64,000 bases of DNA, taken from the NCBI GenBank assembly GCA_020152595.1, contig JAIGNY010004492.1, forward strand, positions 1-64,000. Reading direction: 5' to 3'. The translations under genes and the position numbers were made by a program. The notes under the pieces were generated by a model. It saw only the letters and a list, made by a program, of their open reading frames with translations. It did not search any database and was not told the DNA's origin. Positions 12,954 through 24,775 of the stretch are shown one piece after another. How positions within the stretch are numbered: the stretch's first letter is position 1; every line of letters begins with the position of its first letter. This stretch comes from Chiridota heheva (lineage: Eukaryota; Echinodermata; Holothuroidea; Apodida; Chiridotidae).

Positions 12954-13062
12954 CAGCATATGTCAGGGGCCTAGGCTGCATTGCATTGAATGTGGTTGAT
13001 GGTGCTCCTACTGTGTTGGAGAATGCTGACATTGCTATTAATACTTGATACATCCAGGGATA
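12954..13062 (-). CDS. Possible internal exon of an unknown minus-strand gene
   Basis: On the minus strand, GTTTCTGTTGTAGCAG (a tandem TAG/CAG acceptor) is followed by 109 nt that is visibly richer in G+C than its flanks and ends CATATGCTG|GTAAGT, a strong donor. One frame is open throughout and leaves one base for the next codon; it reads YPWMYQVLIAMSAFSN and ends QPRPLTYA. A methionine at 13,053 would allow it to be a first coding exon. The complementary strand also has a partly open frame, but without splice sites. I do not recognise the protein. It could be a chance combination of splice-like motifs. Confidence 0.35.
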
Positions 13063-16000
13063 CTGCTACAACAGAAACTCCGGTAATGATACGTCATGCA
13101 ATGCTACCATAAGATGTTGGGTGGGATTGTCACTTTGTGATTATGATTGGTAATCCAGAATTCCATAGTGATACATTTGACAGAAAATGATATAGAAAGG
13201 GACTCTTCTTTGTCTTCATGTCTCTTCAAGTCTACACATTTATTTTGGCATCATATTGGGTAGGTGAGCAGGGGCTGGATAGGTGAGGGGGGGGGCTGGG
13301 CTGGTTGAGGAAGGTCTGGGCTTGGTGACTTTGGGATGGAGTGGTTGGAGACTTATTATGTAGGAATCAGGCCCTAGTTTTGCTTTTTTATAGGAGTGCT
13401 TCCTCTGTTCCTCATTGCATCCACCCAGCCCCTTTTCACTATGCACTGTACATTTTGTTAAGAAAACCTACTTTTGAGAACTGTTTTGCCTTTTCATGCT
13501 AATTACAGTTCTCCAATATTAAAATATGCAGGGACACTACTTTTTGATTACTCCCTTATTTACATTTCAAGTGTCCCGAAAAGTGCCCTTGATGCCTTAA
13601 AATGCCCCTTTTGGTCAGTGACACTCTGCCCCTTTCTTGATCAAGTTAAGGGTTTAGAAAGTGAAATGATATCTGAGAATTGAGTATGCTAAGAAATGGA
13701 GGAGCAGTTGGAGGTGAGTAGTTTTGTCTATGGAGAAGTGGAAAACATTCATCTAATAAGCAAAATTTGATTCTAGCAAGCAGACATTCAGTCACGAATA
13801 GATATCAACTCATCCAGTAACCTAACTATTGCTCTCAATCAGTCTACCAACTACTGGCTTGGTTAAAGCAATCAACCATTGTAAGTCATTAAACTCAAGT
13901 CAAACAATTATGCAAGCAAAATACTGTTAAATCAACAAAATCCTGGACCAGTATAGTTTTCCTCTAAAACAATAGCCAATCAATCATCATCATTCATAAA
14001 TTTCATAACATTATCAGTCAATCACCAATCAGTTATTCAATAACTAATTAGTCATTCAAACATTCTACCGGATCAGTTAAATGACTGAACACATGATGAC
14101 TCATGTAGTCTTGACCGTGGTTATAAAATGGCATGCCATTCAAAGTTTTTACCAAGTTGTTATCATTTATTAATGATTCAAACAGTCCCTCATATATGCA
14201 AGAGGACTTCAAAAAGAAAACTTTATAGTGAAGAAACTATTAACTCCATCTTATTCCATTAAGGAGATATTCAAGTTCGGACTCGTTTGTATAGAAACAA
14301 CTGTAATAGGACTAGTTGTTAAGTCACATTCAAAGGCTTTGTTATCTCATCACCCATATATACATATATGTGGGGATGAGATATTGTAGTCACATTGCTG
14401 TATAGGCAAATAACTACCTATACCTCCTATACTACATGGCCACCCCCTTGATATTAGGGGGAGGGGGTCTCATATGATGACCTCATATTAGGGGTCAAGT
14501 TTTTGGACCTGGACTAAATTGAGTGATTTTTGTGTCTAAGGGACACAAATTCATGTACCAAGGTAGCATGGTATAACATGAGGTTGGTATAGGTCTTGTA
14601 CTTTTTAATTTAAAATGATGCAAAATTTTGCATAAAAAGCACTTATTTGACCACAAATTATTTTAAATTTTTGTTAGAATGTTAAATCCTACCCATCTAT
14701 GCAATTTGTAAAGATACAAAGTAAATCCTTCAAAAGATACAGCTATCACCAAAGTCATGTTTCCTTTGACATTTACATGTGTTCACCTCAGTGCGTTTTT
14801 AATCAATATATTCCTTGAAGTAGGAGACAACGAATCAGGTAGCAATTGGTTGAAATTTCAACCAATCAAACAATTTGAATGGAATTTTAAATATTGTGTC
14901 CATATGAAGATTTCGCCTTTTTGACACAAAAGGTTTGATTCAATTTTGGTCAGTGAGTCCTTCAATGAACCAAATCAAATTGAAAAATTCTGTGAAAGTA
15001 AAGCACCAATCATTGATGAACTTTAATCATTGATGAACACCAATCAGTAGGAAGAGTAATTTGCATCCCATTCAAAGAGAAATTTATGAAAAACAGTTTA
15101 GAGAAGGACAAAAAGAAGTTGAGATGGATGTCTTTCTCTCTGCACATGATAGAATGCCTATGCATTTTAACTTTGATCGTCAAAGATATATGGACAGGTA
15201 GCAATAACGTTAGCTTAAAGTAATTTAAAATGTACTAAAAACCATGCAAACAGCAAAGTTTGATCAAAAATTGGTTAGAAATTGACACTTTTATAGCATT
15301 TTAAACTTAGATATCTAATTAGCATAAATTGTGCAATATTTTGTGACCTCAGAATGGTACAACTAGAAATTGCTTATGTTAACTTAATGGTTTTTGGTCT
15401 TTCCCCAAAGTATTTTGAATGAGAGAAGTTGGATATAATGAACAGGAAAATAAATATTATAATCCTTGACTCAGATCTACTGTAGCAGTAGAATTAGTCT
15501 TTGAATTTTGAAAGTAGCTTGTGTAGTTTTCAAGTTATGAGTAATCAATTATTGTTTATTAATGTATTGAAAAAATGTGACATATGAAAAAGAAAACCCT
15601 TCAAAATGCTTTTGTTTTTCTATATATTTCTTCCCTTAATGCCTTCAACTTGACTCTGAGGGTATGGTAAAGACCAAATGCTCTTTCAAAGAGAAATGGC
15701 AGAGGGCTAAAAAACGATTGATTTACATAATAGAATAAGAATCCCGTTTATAGTCCATATATCACAAAAATAACACACATTTGCACAAACATCTTCAAAA
15801 AGCTGTAAAATGGCCAATTCTTAACCGATTTTGATAGAATTATTTGCTTTCTTCATGTTTTTTAGTGGATATTAATTAAATCAATTGAGCTATATTGCCT
15901 TAACCTGTCCATAATGACTTCTGATCAGAACTGATCTTTCATCTGAGTGAAAAATCATACAACACCCCACATGGGCTGTTGCAATCGGAAGTTATCCTTG

Positions 16001-16424
16001 AACTAGGAAGCTGGCCGACAGATCGTCAATTTACGACTCTTTAGAATTCTTTCAAGTTCAAAGCAAATTCTTATCTGTTGCAATGTTTCCAGTGGAATTC
16101 TTTCCAGGGGCCATAAAGTCAGAAAGTAACAAATCCCTGATCAGATCCACTTACTGCCTTCGTGTGTTTACGTCACATATATTTCTAAACACACGTGCGT
16201 AAATAGAAACGAAAAAGATCGCGCAAGGTCAGACATGGAATGAATGAGATGTGTAACTCCTAGGCAATATGGTCAGCTGATTGGAAGAAGAGAGATCCTG
16301 GTCAGCAAAGAAGGGATGAGAGGGGTGGGGGTATTTGTCATATGTGTATGTGGTAAAGGGATAGAAAGAGGACACTCAGATACCAGGTGTAAGTGACAAA
16401 AATGTGCGTTTTGTCATTTTATTT
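13063..16424. other. Noncoding stretch with dispersed-repeat fragments
   Basis: No gene is recognised. It includes one arm of a dispersed repeat at about 14,180-14,320, an imperfect hairpin at 14,343-14,383, and AT-rich sequence. Some sentence-length similarities to 7.8 kb (GAAAATTGACCATTTTACAG and its complement near 15,810) suggest further old repeats. Confidence 0.5.
14180..14320 (+). repeat. Solo arm of an inverted-repeat dispersed element
   Basis: Blocks GAGGACTTCAAAAAGAAAAC, GTGAAGAAACTATT and AAGGAGATATTCAAGTTC match the left arm at 54,330-54,480, and in complement the right arm near 54,750-54,850. This is an isolated arm with no partner nearby. Confidence 0.5.
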
Positions 16425-16599
16425 TTGGTTTGATGCGATAGCATGAGGAACCTATGCGGTCATGATGGCGTGCGTGTGTGTTTGTGACGGCCAGATCGTA
16501 AACGTACGCGATGTCTCAAGAACGATGCACCGGATTCATGGCATATGTGGTACACTTATAGCCTACGGTCTGTAGATGTGCCCTATTCGTTTTGATGAT
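16425..16599 (+). repeat. Family A copy 2, left part (before LINE insertion)
   Basis: Begins GATGCGATAGCATGAGGAAC, then CGGTCATGATGGCGTGCG, CGTACGCGATGTCTCAAGAA and TCTGTAGATGTGCCCTATTC, in the same order as at 31,340-31,530. It is interrupted after CCCTATTCGTT by a minus-strand LINE and resumes at 18,420. Confidence 0.85.
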
Positions 16600-18419
16600 T
16601 CAATTTTTCAATTCAATTTATTTTTCCATTTTCTCATAATATTTACATAACAACAAAATGGTGAAGACAATACAATGCAACGAAAATAAGTAAAAATTAT
16701 ATAAGAAATGTAATGAAAATTACAGAGAGAAAATGGTGGAAGGGCTTGGAAGCCGTAGCTTGTACAAGAAGCCCACCAGAATAAATATAATAGTATAAAG
16801 GATATAGCATAATAATAAACCCCTTCTCAGAAGGTCCGTACGCCCTTCTACCTCCCCCCCCCACCCCTCTATTAAGAAAAAGAAAGAAAATCCGTTGTGA
16901 TGTGGGAAATACCAGTCAGAGAAAATGTAGGAAGATCTATAAATGTTGATACTTGGATAATAGATTATTTTTTAACTTAAATGAAAATGAATTAAGAGAC
17001 TTAGTATTTCTTAATGTATGACTTAAGCTATTCCAGAAATTAACACCATAACATACGATAGAACGTGTAAAGGCATCAGTATTTATGGGCAATGAAAATA
17101 AATGTCCAGAGGATCTGGTGTAGTAGTTATGTATATTATAACTAAAATTAAAGTAATCACTAAAATTGGCTGGTAATTTATTATTAATAGTTTTGAAGAT
17201 GAAAACAGCACATTGGTACCTATGTTTATCAAAAATATCAAGTAAGTTAAATGAGCTAAATAGTGGTGGGGTGTGTGCTAGGAAATCAGACTGTGTAATA
17301 ATACGGACAGCCTTCTTTTGTAGTAATAATAATTGCTTTAGGTAGGTAGGATATGCATTACCCCAAACAATATTACAATAATTAAGATGAGGTAGTATGA
17401 GAGTATTGTACAAGTTCTTGAGAATATACATCGGAACAAAGTCTTTAATTTTATAAAGGACTCCAACAGTTTTTGAGATAGTAGTTTTAATCTTAGAGAT
17501 TTGAGAAGACCATTTTAGAGCAGGGTCAATAAATAAACCTAAAAATTGTATAACCTCAACACGCTTTAACTGTGAGTTGCCAATAAATATATCAATGTTC
17601 TTGATACTTTTGTGGTTTGGGTGAAAAATCATAAAGTGGGTTTTGCTGATATTTAAAGATGATTTATTTACTTGACACCAGGTAGAGACTTTAGCTAATT
17701 CAGAATTGATAGTAAATGCAGCATAGTGCATATCTTTGTGCCTATACAGTATACTGGTGTCATCTGCGAAAAGTGTAAAATACAAGGAGTTTGAACAATT
17801 TATGATGTCATTTATATACAAGGAGAAAAGCAGTGGACCTAAAATTGACCCTTGTGGTACTCCACATGTAATATTACTGAAATTAGAGTAATGATTATCA
17901 ATATGTACCGATTGACGTCTGCCAGATAGATAATTAACAAACCAATTAAATGCAACCCCTCTTATGCCATAATGATACAGTTTGCGGAAGAGAATTCCAT
18001 GGTTGACAGTATCAAAGGCTTTAGATAAATCTAAAAATACACCACCCAACGAATATTCCTTATTGTTAAACCCATTAATAATATAGTGTGATACATCTAA
18101 AGCTGCCATTGCTGTGGAACGCCCCTTACGAAAACCATATTGCCTATCAGTAATTATGTTGTACTTGTCTAAAAAAATTACAGTACGGTTATATATTATA
18201 CGTTCTAAAAGTTTAGATAAAGATGAAAGAACTGAGATAGGTCTGTAATTGTTAATTGATAGCTTATCACCACTTTTGAAAATTAAAGTAACTTTAGCAT
18301 CTTTAGTACGAGTTGGACCAACACCAGTAGATATTGATAAATTAAAAATATATGTAAAAGGAGCAGCTATAATAAAACGATTATCTTGAAGAAACTGAAC
18401 AGAAATATTATCAAGACCA
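16600..18419 (-). mobile_element. 5'-truncated non-LTR retrotransposon (CR1/Jockey-like group)
   Basis: A 1.8-kb LINE inserted on the minus strand into a family A repeat. The 7-bp direct repeat TGATGAT at 16,593-16,599 and 18,420-18,426 is a probable target-site duplication. The uninterrupted family A copies near 31.5 and 31.8 kb show the empty-site arrangement. The 3' end (low coordinates) is a TTGAATTGAAAAATTGAA tail. Its coding frame has no stop or frameshift, so the insertion is probably young. The endonuclease and early reverse-transcriptase regions are absent by truncation. Confidence 0.85.
16937..18418 (-). CDS. Reverse transcriptase, C-terminal 493 residues of LINE ORF2
   Basis: The enzyme copies element RNA into DNA at the nicked target. 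The minus frame is open from the truncation point at 18,418 to a stop at 16,937; the methionine at 18,109 is only internal. Motifs in order are NNYRPISVLSSLSKLLERI, QYGFRKGRSTA, LDLSKAFDTVNH, GVPQGSILGPLLFSLYIND and the catalytic FADDTS. The thumb-like C-terminus follows with PHLNYCNIVWG, LLLLQKKAVRI, YNIHNYYTRSS and NFWNSLS. This C-terminus is typical of CR1/Daphne/Jockey-type ORF2 proteins without an RNase H domain. There is no start codon of its own and no endonuclease, so it cannot move autonomously. Clade assignment beyond this would need a phylogeny. Confidence 0.85.
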   Translation of the reverse strand, partial: GLDNISVQFLQDNRFIIAAPFTYIFNLSISTGVGPTRTKDAKVTLIFKSGDKLSINNYRPISVLSSLSKLLERIIYNRTVIFLDKYNIITDRQYGFRKGRSTAMAALDVSHYIINGFNNKEYSLGGVFLDLSKAFDTVNHGILFRKLYHYGIRGVAFNWFVNYLSGRRQSVHIDNHYSNFSNITCGVPQGSILGPLLFSLYINDIINCSNSLYFTLFADDTSILYRHKDMHYAAFTINSELAKVSTWCQVNKSSLNISKTHFMIFHPNHKSIKNIDIFIGNSQLKRVEVIQFLGLFIDPALKWSSQISKIKTTISKTVGVLYKIKDFVPMYILKNLYNTLILPHLNYCNIVWGNAYPTYLKQLLLLQKKAVRIITQSDFLAHTPPLFSSFNLLDIFDKHRYQCAVFIFKTINNKLPANFSDYFNFSYNIHNYYTRSSGHLFSLPINTDAFTRSIVCYGVNFWNSLSHTLRNTKSLNSFSFKLKNNLLSKYQHL

Positions 18420-19400
18420 TGATGATGTCTTGCATATTAATGAGTAGGCGGGGCTTAATGTAAAAATCTTGATGTTCATGTTTTAACAACCAAATGTCTG
18501 TTTTATTTCATATTTGGTGTAATTATGATGTTAGCTGGTGTGTACATGTTTATGATGTAAAAATGTTGAATTTCATCAAAATGCATAGTGGGCGGGGCGT
18601 AATATGATTTTGTTGAAAAGACCTTGTAAACACAGTATCTCAAGAACAGTAAACTGAATTCATGCCGTATTTGGTACACAGATAGCCCATGGTCTGTAGC
18701 TGTGCCTATTGTTTTTCGGTAATGATATGCATATTAATGAGTAGGCGGGCTTAATGTAAAAATCTTTAAATGTTCATATTTTAATAACCGCATATCTGTT
18801 TTGGTTCATATTTGGGATAATTATGATGTTAGCTGGTGTGTACATGTTCATGATGTAAAAACGTTAAATTTCATTAATGTGATTTTGCTTAAAAGAGCTT
18901 GTAAAAACAGTACCTCAGGAATTGTAAACTGGATTCATGTCATATTTGGTACACATATAGCCTATGGTATGTAGATGCGCTCTTGTTTTTTTTTCTTTTT
19001 ATATCATGCATGTTAATAAGTGGGCGGGGCTTACAGAGAAAATTTAAAAAAAATGATAAATGAGCGTTTTGCGTCATTGGCATGGTAATTTTATTGGTTA
19101 TTGTTCACATGCTTATGTTATCAGCAGATGTCATTAGTATGCATGGTGGACAGATTTATGCTATATCAGGTACACAGATGTACATATTTGCTCTAATGTT
19201 GTGGTAGTGATTTCATAAATATTAATGAGTAGGCAGGGCTTACTGACACTCTTAAAATAGAATAAATGAACAAATGTTTTTACGTCATACTTGCTATGAT
19301 AATGTTGTTAATTATTGTGCAAATGCTAATGTTGTCAACATTTGTATTGATCTGTATGGTTATGAATAACAAGCATCTGAACCACAACACCTTTTGGTTC
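18420..19400 (+). repeat. Family A copy 2, right part
   Basis: Resumes with GATGATGTCTTGCATATTAATGAG-type sequence (TGCATATTAATGAGTAGGCG) and carries successive modules with TTAGCTGGTGTGTACATGTT, ATGCATAGTGGGCGGGGC, GAACAGTAAACTGAATTC and GATAGCCCATGGTCTGTAG. It ends around ACCTTTTGGTTCTGGTT at 19,387-19,403, the same end block as at 32,650-32,665 and 46,670-46,685. Confidence 0.85.
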
Positions 19401-22400
19401 TGGTTGTCAATGATGGATATGTTTGTTGGCCCTAATCAGTATGCTATGCTACCGAATGGAGGTAAGTTATGTCTTGCCAACCCCTCCCCTCTCCCTTTAC
19501 ACATAATTTACATACATCGCAAAGAATATAACAGCACCTGTGCAACACTCCCTTTAATATATATGGGCATATTTTAGTGGAATGGTTTTTTTTCATTATG
19601 GCAATAAAAATAACGTTTCAATTACACATCATTGGTGTGTAACTCTACTTGGCTTAGAAAAAGTTTCGGGCTAGAAAAAACACACCTATATTTTGCGACT
19701 GCGAATATAAGCCTAATCTTGAATGCCTATAGGTCTGTGATATTGATTGGGGCAGAGAAATCCGTGGTTGGAGGCACAAATGAAAAGAGACTTTAAATGC
19801 AGTCACAGCATGGAGGTACCACTCTAAAGTGGTACCTCCATGGTCACAGTATACAAGAGAGGTCTGTAGATACCGGTGCATTTACAACTACAGGAAGCAA
19901 ATATCAAAAAGAAATTCGTTTTTTAAATAGTAGTATAATTGCCAACATATCCTACAACTCATGTCATGCATATATTGAATGTTATACTCTTCAAGTGTTA
20001 TTTAATGAACACATTGCTGGATTCTCCGGAGAGAACAAAAATGACATGGGACTGTCGGAATAACTGACGTGGAACATCCTTCTATCACCTGTTAATTCTA
20101 AACCAGGTCACCTGTAAATTAATCCCTATCAATATTGTGTATTTCAAAGGCTGAAGGGTAACCCATGTTTGGTTTCAGGATTTTTCAGAATGGATCATCG
20201 AGAGGATCGTTGGGCCTAGGACAAACTGAAAATCTGAGCCACTTATCGGAAAATAAGTCATCACCTGTTCTGTTCCAATTTGAAACCTTTTGTTATTATC
20301 AAGGCATGGATTTTCGCCAAATGAGTGGGGCCCGCTGTTTTAACGCACATTCATTTTCTTAATTGTTACGGGCACTTAGTATCCAAACCCACTTGACCTT
20401 GTCACCCAGGTCCGAGGAATTAAAGCCCCTCCCCTTCTCGGCGGTGATGATAACAAAATAACATCTTTGAATTTTCTAATGTTGGGGGAAAATATTGCCT
20501 TGAAATTGAAAGATGACCCCCAAGGACCTCATCCCTAGACTCGACAAATGACATGAACATTAAAACAATCCTTTTCATGAAGCGCTTTGGTAACTTCAGG
20601 GTTAACGCACGTGGTTTTGAATTTCAAATTGCCATCGTCACCGATCTGGAATGTTTGTATATTTCATAGAGTACGTACAAAACAAAATGGAATTTGCTTG
20701 TTTTGAATAAATTTGCATTTATGATACAGAAATATCCATGTATTTATTACAGTTCTTTTTAACCTTGAAAGTTTAATATATGTTTAGAAAACCTGCAGTT
20801 TCCTTCTTCGATTTAGATTGTCAGTTTCTAGTATTTGAAACATAAGGTCGTGAAGGGAAAGTCTAATTAATTAGTTAGTTTCATAATGAGTTTGCATGAC
20901 TCGGCGTACCTCATGTTCGCGACGTCTCGTATCAAGTACAACCTCAGCAGACAAATAAACAGCAGTTTAGTCTTTGGACGTTGACGCCATTTAAGGTTTA
21001 AAGTTCAGATGATATTTCTCACTGCTGCATTTTGGTAAATTGAAGAAACATTTTTTTTCCTCAATATTTTTGGTTTAAGTTGTTTAGAGAAGTTGTCACG
21101 GAAGTAACAATTTCCATTACTACAATGTTAAATTTTAGGCAGGCTATATTTTGGTGATTTGGCTTGATTTTAGTTTCGTTTAGTGTTCATGACATTGTGA
21201 CTTCTTTTTTTCTCTTTATGAATTTTTCTCTCTATTAGAGGTTACGAAAAAACATGGGAATAATTCTTTAAAATGCATTGAAAGTGTGATTTAGAATACT
21301 TAAAATATCCACTTTTCTCTTGCAATACATAATAAATCCATCTCGGTTTAAATTTATAATAAGAATGAAACAAAACACGATAACGATTCCATGTGATCAC
21401 CGCATCTTCGACCATTTTCCGTCGCTTACAAAAGCAGCCTACGGCAAACAACCATTCCCTGACGCACGAAAAACCCTATTTGGATGCACAGCACTTTGGC
21501 AAAGACGTTCGCTCTGACGTAATGACATTTTTAAAAATAGTTGTACGTAAGACGAGATTGAGTTATCATGACAAGCGCGGGAAAATTATTTGCTATTTAT
21601 TGTGGCCTAGTTACTTTCGTTGATGACGTTAAAGAGAGATTCAGGAAGATTTTAATAATAGACAGTTAGGTGTATACCGTGCTGTTGCATGCAGAGGACT
21701 ATACAATCAATGAATGAAGTTGTCTCGAGTGTTGAAGAATGCTTTTAGTTGATGCAGTTTTTAAGTTATGAACAGACCACCTTTGATTGTTTTGGTCTAA
21801 GCATCTCTTTTGAAATTAAGATAATTATAAAAGAAGATTAGGCGCGCGCCAGGCATTTCATACCAGTGCAACCTGACAAGGTTAGGTTCTTGTCAATTAG
21901 GCCAAAAGGACACGCAAGGTCGAATGGGTTTGATCTTTCGAAGGCAGCATCAGCAACGAGCTCCTTACGAATTATGAAGAGCTTGCGACAGTTCTTGTAG
22001 AATGTGATGAAATGCAAATCCACATCTTCATTGGAGGGAGTTTTTCAGAGGGACGCCTCGAAACCCCTTTTTATATACCGCCCCTATTTTATGGAAAATG
22101 ATACCGGATAGTATTGCACCCAAAACATAATTCCTTACAATTTTTGTAGTTGTTTTATTATTTTTGGAGATAGCTCGGTGCCATGCATCTTGGTCATAGA
22201 AAAAAGGGAATATTTTGAATTGATACTAGTTTCATAAAATTATGAGTCATATTCCTTTAACCGGCCATGCTTTTCTGTATTTCCCATGATATTACCGAAT
22301 GTCGTCCGCATGTTTTGCATATCCCATTCATGTAAAATATAATTCATTAAACGTCCATCCTTTACGCCAAGGTTACCTATGACAACTGGAATAATATTAC

Positions 22401-23094
22401 GAGCAGGATCTAAATATAGCGCTGGCTAGTCTAACAAGTATCTGCCCAAAGGTATTGATTTTTCGCAGAACAAGATAAGAGGGCATAGATGATAGATAAA
22501 AGGTATCGTCATCAGATATATATATAAATATATTTCATATCATTTGATGTAGGCGGTTTGTGTAAAAATAGATTGAAATGAGACAGGTTTCATATCATTT
22601 GAATATCATGATGTGAAATGATCAGTCACAAATTAAATACACGTGATTTACATTTCCCTCATTGGTATTACTTTCTGCCTGCCTTTTGTAAATGATTTTG
22701 TAGAAAAATAAGGAACAGGTTTGATCTGGTTGTCGAGATGTGATTGAGCGGTAACAATAACTCCTTTAATTTTCGTGAAAAGATTTTTTTTGTTTGGTCT
22801 AATTTAAAGATTGAATTTATTTGTGCGAAATTTCAGCATATTAAAGTATTTTTACATGACGTCTTGAAATGAATTTGTTGTTTAAACTGTCACGTTCAGT
22901 TATAATTAGACATTTTCGTTTAATTTTGCTCAAGAGTAAACAAAATCCTTCCACTGTCTTGAAATTTTAACAACTATATATGAGGAATGATTGCACACAG
23001 CGAATACTTCAATTAAAACAATTCAGTATTACAATGTATCAAATGAGTAATTGTTTTCCCCATTAAAAGCATTAAGCCTCTTCAGTCAAGAATC
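19401..23094. other. Mostly single-copy-looking noncoding DNA
   Basis: No gene is recognised. The stretch 20,880-21,620 is somewhat CpG-richer than its surroundings. A minus open frame at 21,838-22,023 (KNCRKLFIIRKELVADAAF, ending CTGMKCLARA) has a protein-like look but no recognisable domain, start context or splice sites. A short perfect hairpin at 19,809-19,842 is listed separately. Confidence 0.5.
19809..19842. repeat. 15-bp perfect hairpin flanked by GTCACAG direct repeats
   Basis: Arms CATGGAGGTACCACT and AGTGGTACCTCCATG are perfect complements around a CTAA loop. The block is bracketed by direct repeats GTCACAG at 19,802-19,808 and 19,843-19,849. It resembles a tiny palindromic insertion with a 7-bp target duplication, or a template-switch product. 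Confidence 0.8.
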
Positions 23095-23655
23095 TAATGT
23101 GAATATAGTAAGCAGTGACTTATGATCATCCAATGAGCAGTGAGCGTACGATCATTTAATGTGGATGTAGTAAGCCTTGAGCATATGATCATCAAATCTT
23201 GATATAGTAAGCAGTGAGCGTATGATCATCTATTGTTGATGTTGTAAGCAGTGAGCATATGATCATCCAATGTGGATGTAGTAAGCAGTAAGCATATGAT
23301 CATCCAATGTGGACGTAGTAAGTAGTGAGCTTATGATCATCTAATGTAGATATAGTAAGCAGTGAGCGTATGATCATCCAATGTGAATGTAGTAAGCAGG
23401 GAGCGTATGATCATCTATTGTTGATGTTGTAAGCAGTGAGCGTATGATCATCCAATGTGGATGTAGTAAGTAGTGAGCTTATGATCATCTAATGTGGATG
23501 TAGTAAGCAGTGAGCGTATGATCATCTCCAATGTAGATGTAGTAATTATCATCCAGTGTGGATGTAGTAAGCAGTGAGCTTATGATCATTTAATGTGGAT
23601 GTTGTAAGTAGTGAGCTTATGATCATCTAATATGGATGTAGTAAGCAGTGAGCAT
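23095..23655. repeat. 37-bp minisatellite, about 15 copies
   Basis: The unit reads GTGAGCGTATGATCATCCAA then TGTGGATGTAGTAAGCA. Copies vary at GCGTATG/GCATATG/GCTTATG and in CCAATG/TAATG, with some truncated units. Each carries TGATCA. Confidence 0.92.
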
Positions 23656-24124
23656 ATAAAATAGCCGATGGAATTGCTAAAGCCTTTGGCGTTTGAGGCG
23701 ACCGCGAAATTTAAAGGGTATGGGGTTTAGGGCTGGAGCAAATTCCCCAAGCTCTGCCTGATATTTTAGGCGACTATTTAGCATAATGTATGCACTATTT
23801 AACCTAGGTCTATACCTATAAGTGTTGACCATCGCGAAATGTGACCTAAACAATGAGTTTCTCCATCTGTCTGTAGGCTGTAACACTGCAGGACCCTCAT
23901 TAGTCTTGACCTTCGTTAGCTCGTTATTCCTCTAACTTTGATGGTGTTGATACAAATGATATCAACATACGTCGTTGAGATTAGTTTTCGCTTTGAATTA
24001 ACACCATGTAATTTGTACTTTTTCCTAATGGTTGTATAAACAAACAAATTGATATATCTCATTAAGTTTCATCAAGTTACAGGTAATAATGGAAATACAG
24101 GAAAGCTAAGATGTATCGCTATCG
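23656..24124. other. Noncoding stretch, no gene seen
   Basis: Nothing is recognised beyond ordinary AT-rich DNA. A minus-strand open frame at 23,677-23,886 has no domain. Confidence 0.5.
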
Positions 24125-24775
24125 CATGGAGGGGATACAGTGATTTTCTGGATACCCAGCGATGTTGGCATTCCCGGCAATGACAGAGCTGATTCAGCCG
24201 CTAAGCTTACCCTCAACCTCCTCTACCCCTTTCCCAAAACCCGTTCTGTCATCAAACCGCTTATCGCTTCCTTTGTTCGTGACCGCTGGCAAACCGCATG
24301 GGACTCCCAAATTGATAACAAACTCCACGACATCCAGCCCACCATTCCGACCAAACCCACCATTCACAATCTCTCCCGTATCGACAACGTTTACATTCAC
24401 CGCCTTAGAATAGGTCACACCCCACCTTACTCACTTTCACCTCCTTGCTGTTCCCACCCCTTTGCTTTTCTCACAACTCCATAGCCGAGCTTTTCCAGAA
24501 AAACCCTTGGATGAAATTATCTCCTTTCTTATCGTGCCTCCCTTCATCGTGCCTCCCTCTACAACCATATCTACACCACCCTCTTCCTACATTTACACTT
24601 TTTTGGCACCCCAACATTTCCGCTCTCAATCCCAGCTTCCTGGCTATTAGCCCCCGTACTTCTTTCAGACTCCTATTTTCTTTTCTTCCTACCTCTGGAA
24701 TGATCTAACCTCTCAGGCACAATTTGACCCTCGCTGTCTTGGTGCCGTTTAGCCCTCATCAAACAAACAAACATC
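24125..24775 (+). mobile_element. 3' fragment of an RNase H-bearing LINE (I/Jockey-like)
   Basis: Begins abruptly inside the RNase H domain and runs to a 3' end CTCATCAAACAAACAAACAT. The block TGATCTAACCTCTCAGGCAC, AATTTGACCCTCGCTGTCTT, GGTGCCGTTTAGCCCTCATC is repeated with few changes at 39,478-39,551, showing a family 3' terminus with a (CAAA)n tail. It is 5'-truncated, with frameshifts after the RNase H region. Confidence 0.8.
24131..24484 (+). pseudogene. LINE RNase H domain and Cys-rich tail, broken
   Basis: The translation IFWIPSDVGIPGNDRADSAA is the C-terminal RNase H signature of I/Jockey-superfamily LINE polyproteins (usual form WIPSHVGIxGNExAD; here the histidine is replaced by aspartate). 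A downstream region ends VYIHRLRIGHTPPYSLSPP, corresponding to the LRIGHT-type segment before the terminal zinc knuckle. In the intact protein the domain removes the RNA strand during target-primed reverse transcription. The rest of the polyprotein is missing at the 5' side and the frame is lost after about 24,484. Not functional. Confidence 0.8.

Noticed and set aside
14343..14383. Possible miRNA-like hairpin TATCTCATC...GATGAGATA
   Set aside because: Arms pair imperfectly over only about 20 bp around an AT core; too short for a pre-miRNA.
19266..19577. Plus-strand 103-residue frame with GTAAGT at 19,461
   Set aside because: Most of it is the family A tail; the donor-like site has no matching acceptor.
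21838..22023. Minus-strand 61-residue frame with protein-like look
   Set aside because: No recognised domain, no splice sites, and no upstream signal that I can see.
23095..23655. CRISPR-like array (37-bp repeats)
   Set aside because: Units are contiguous with no unique spacers; the context is eukaryotic. The same applies to all other arrays here.
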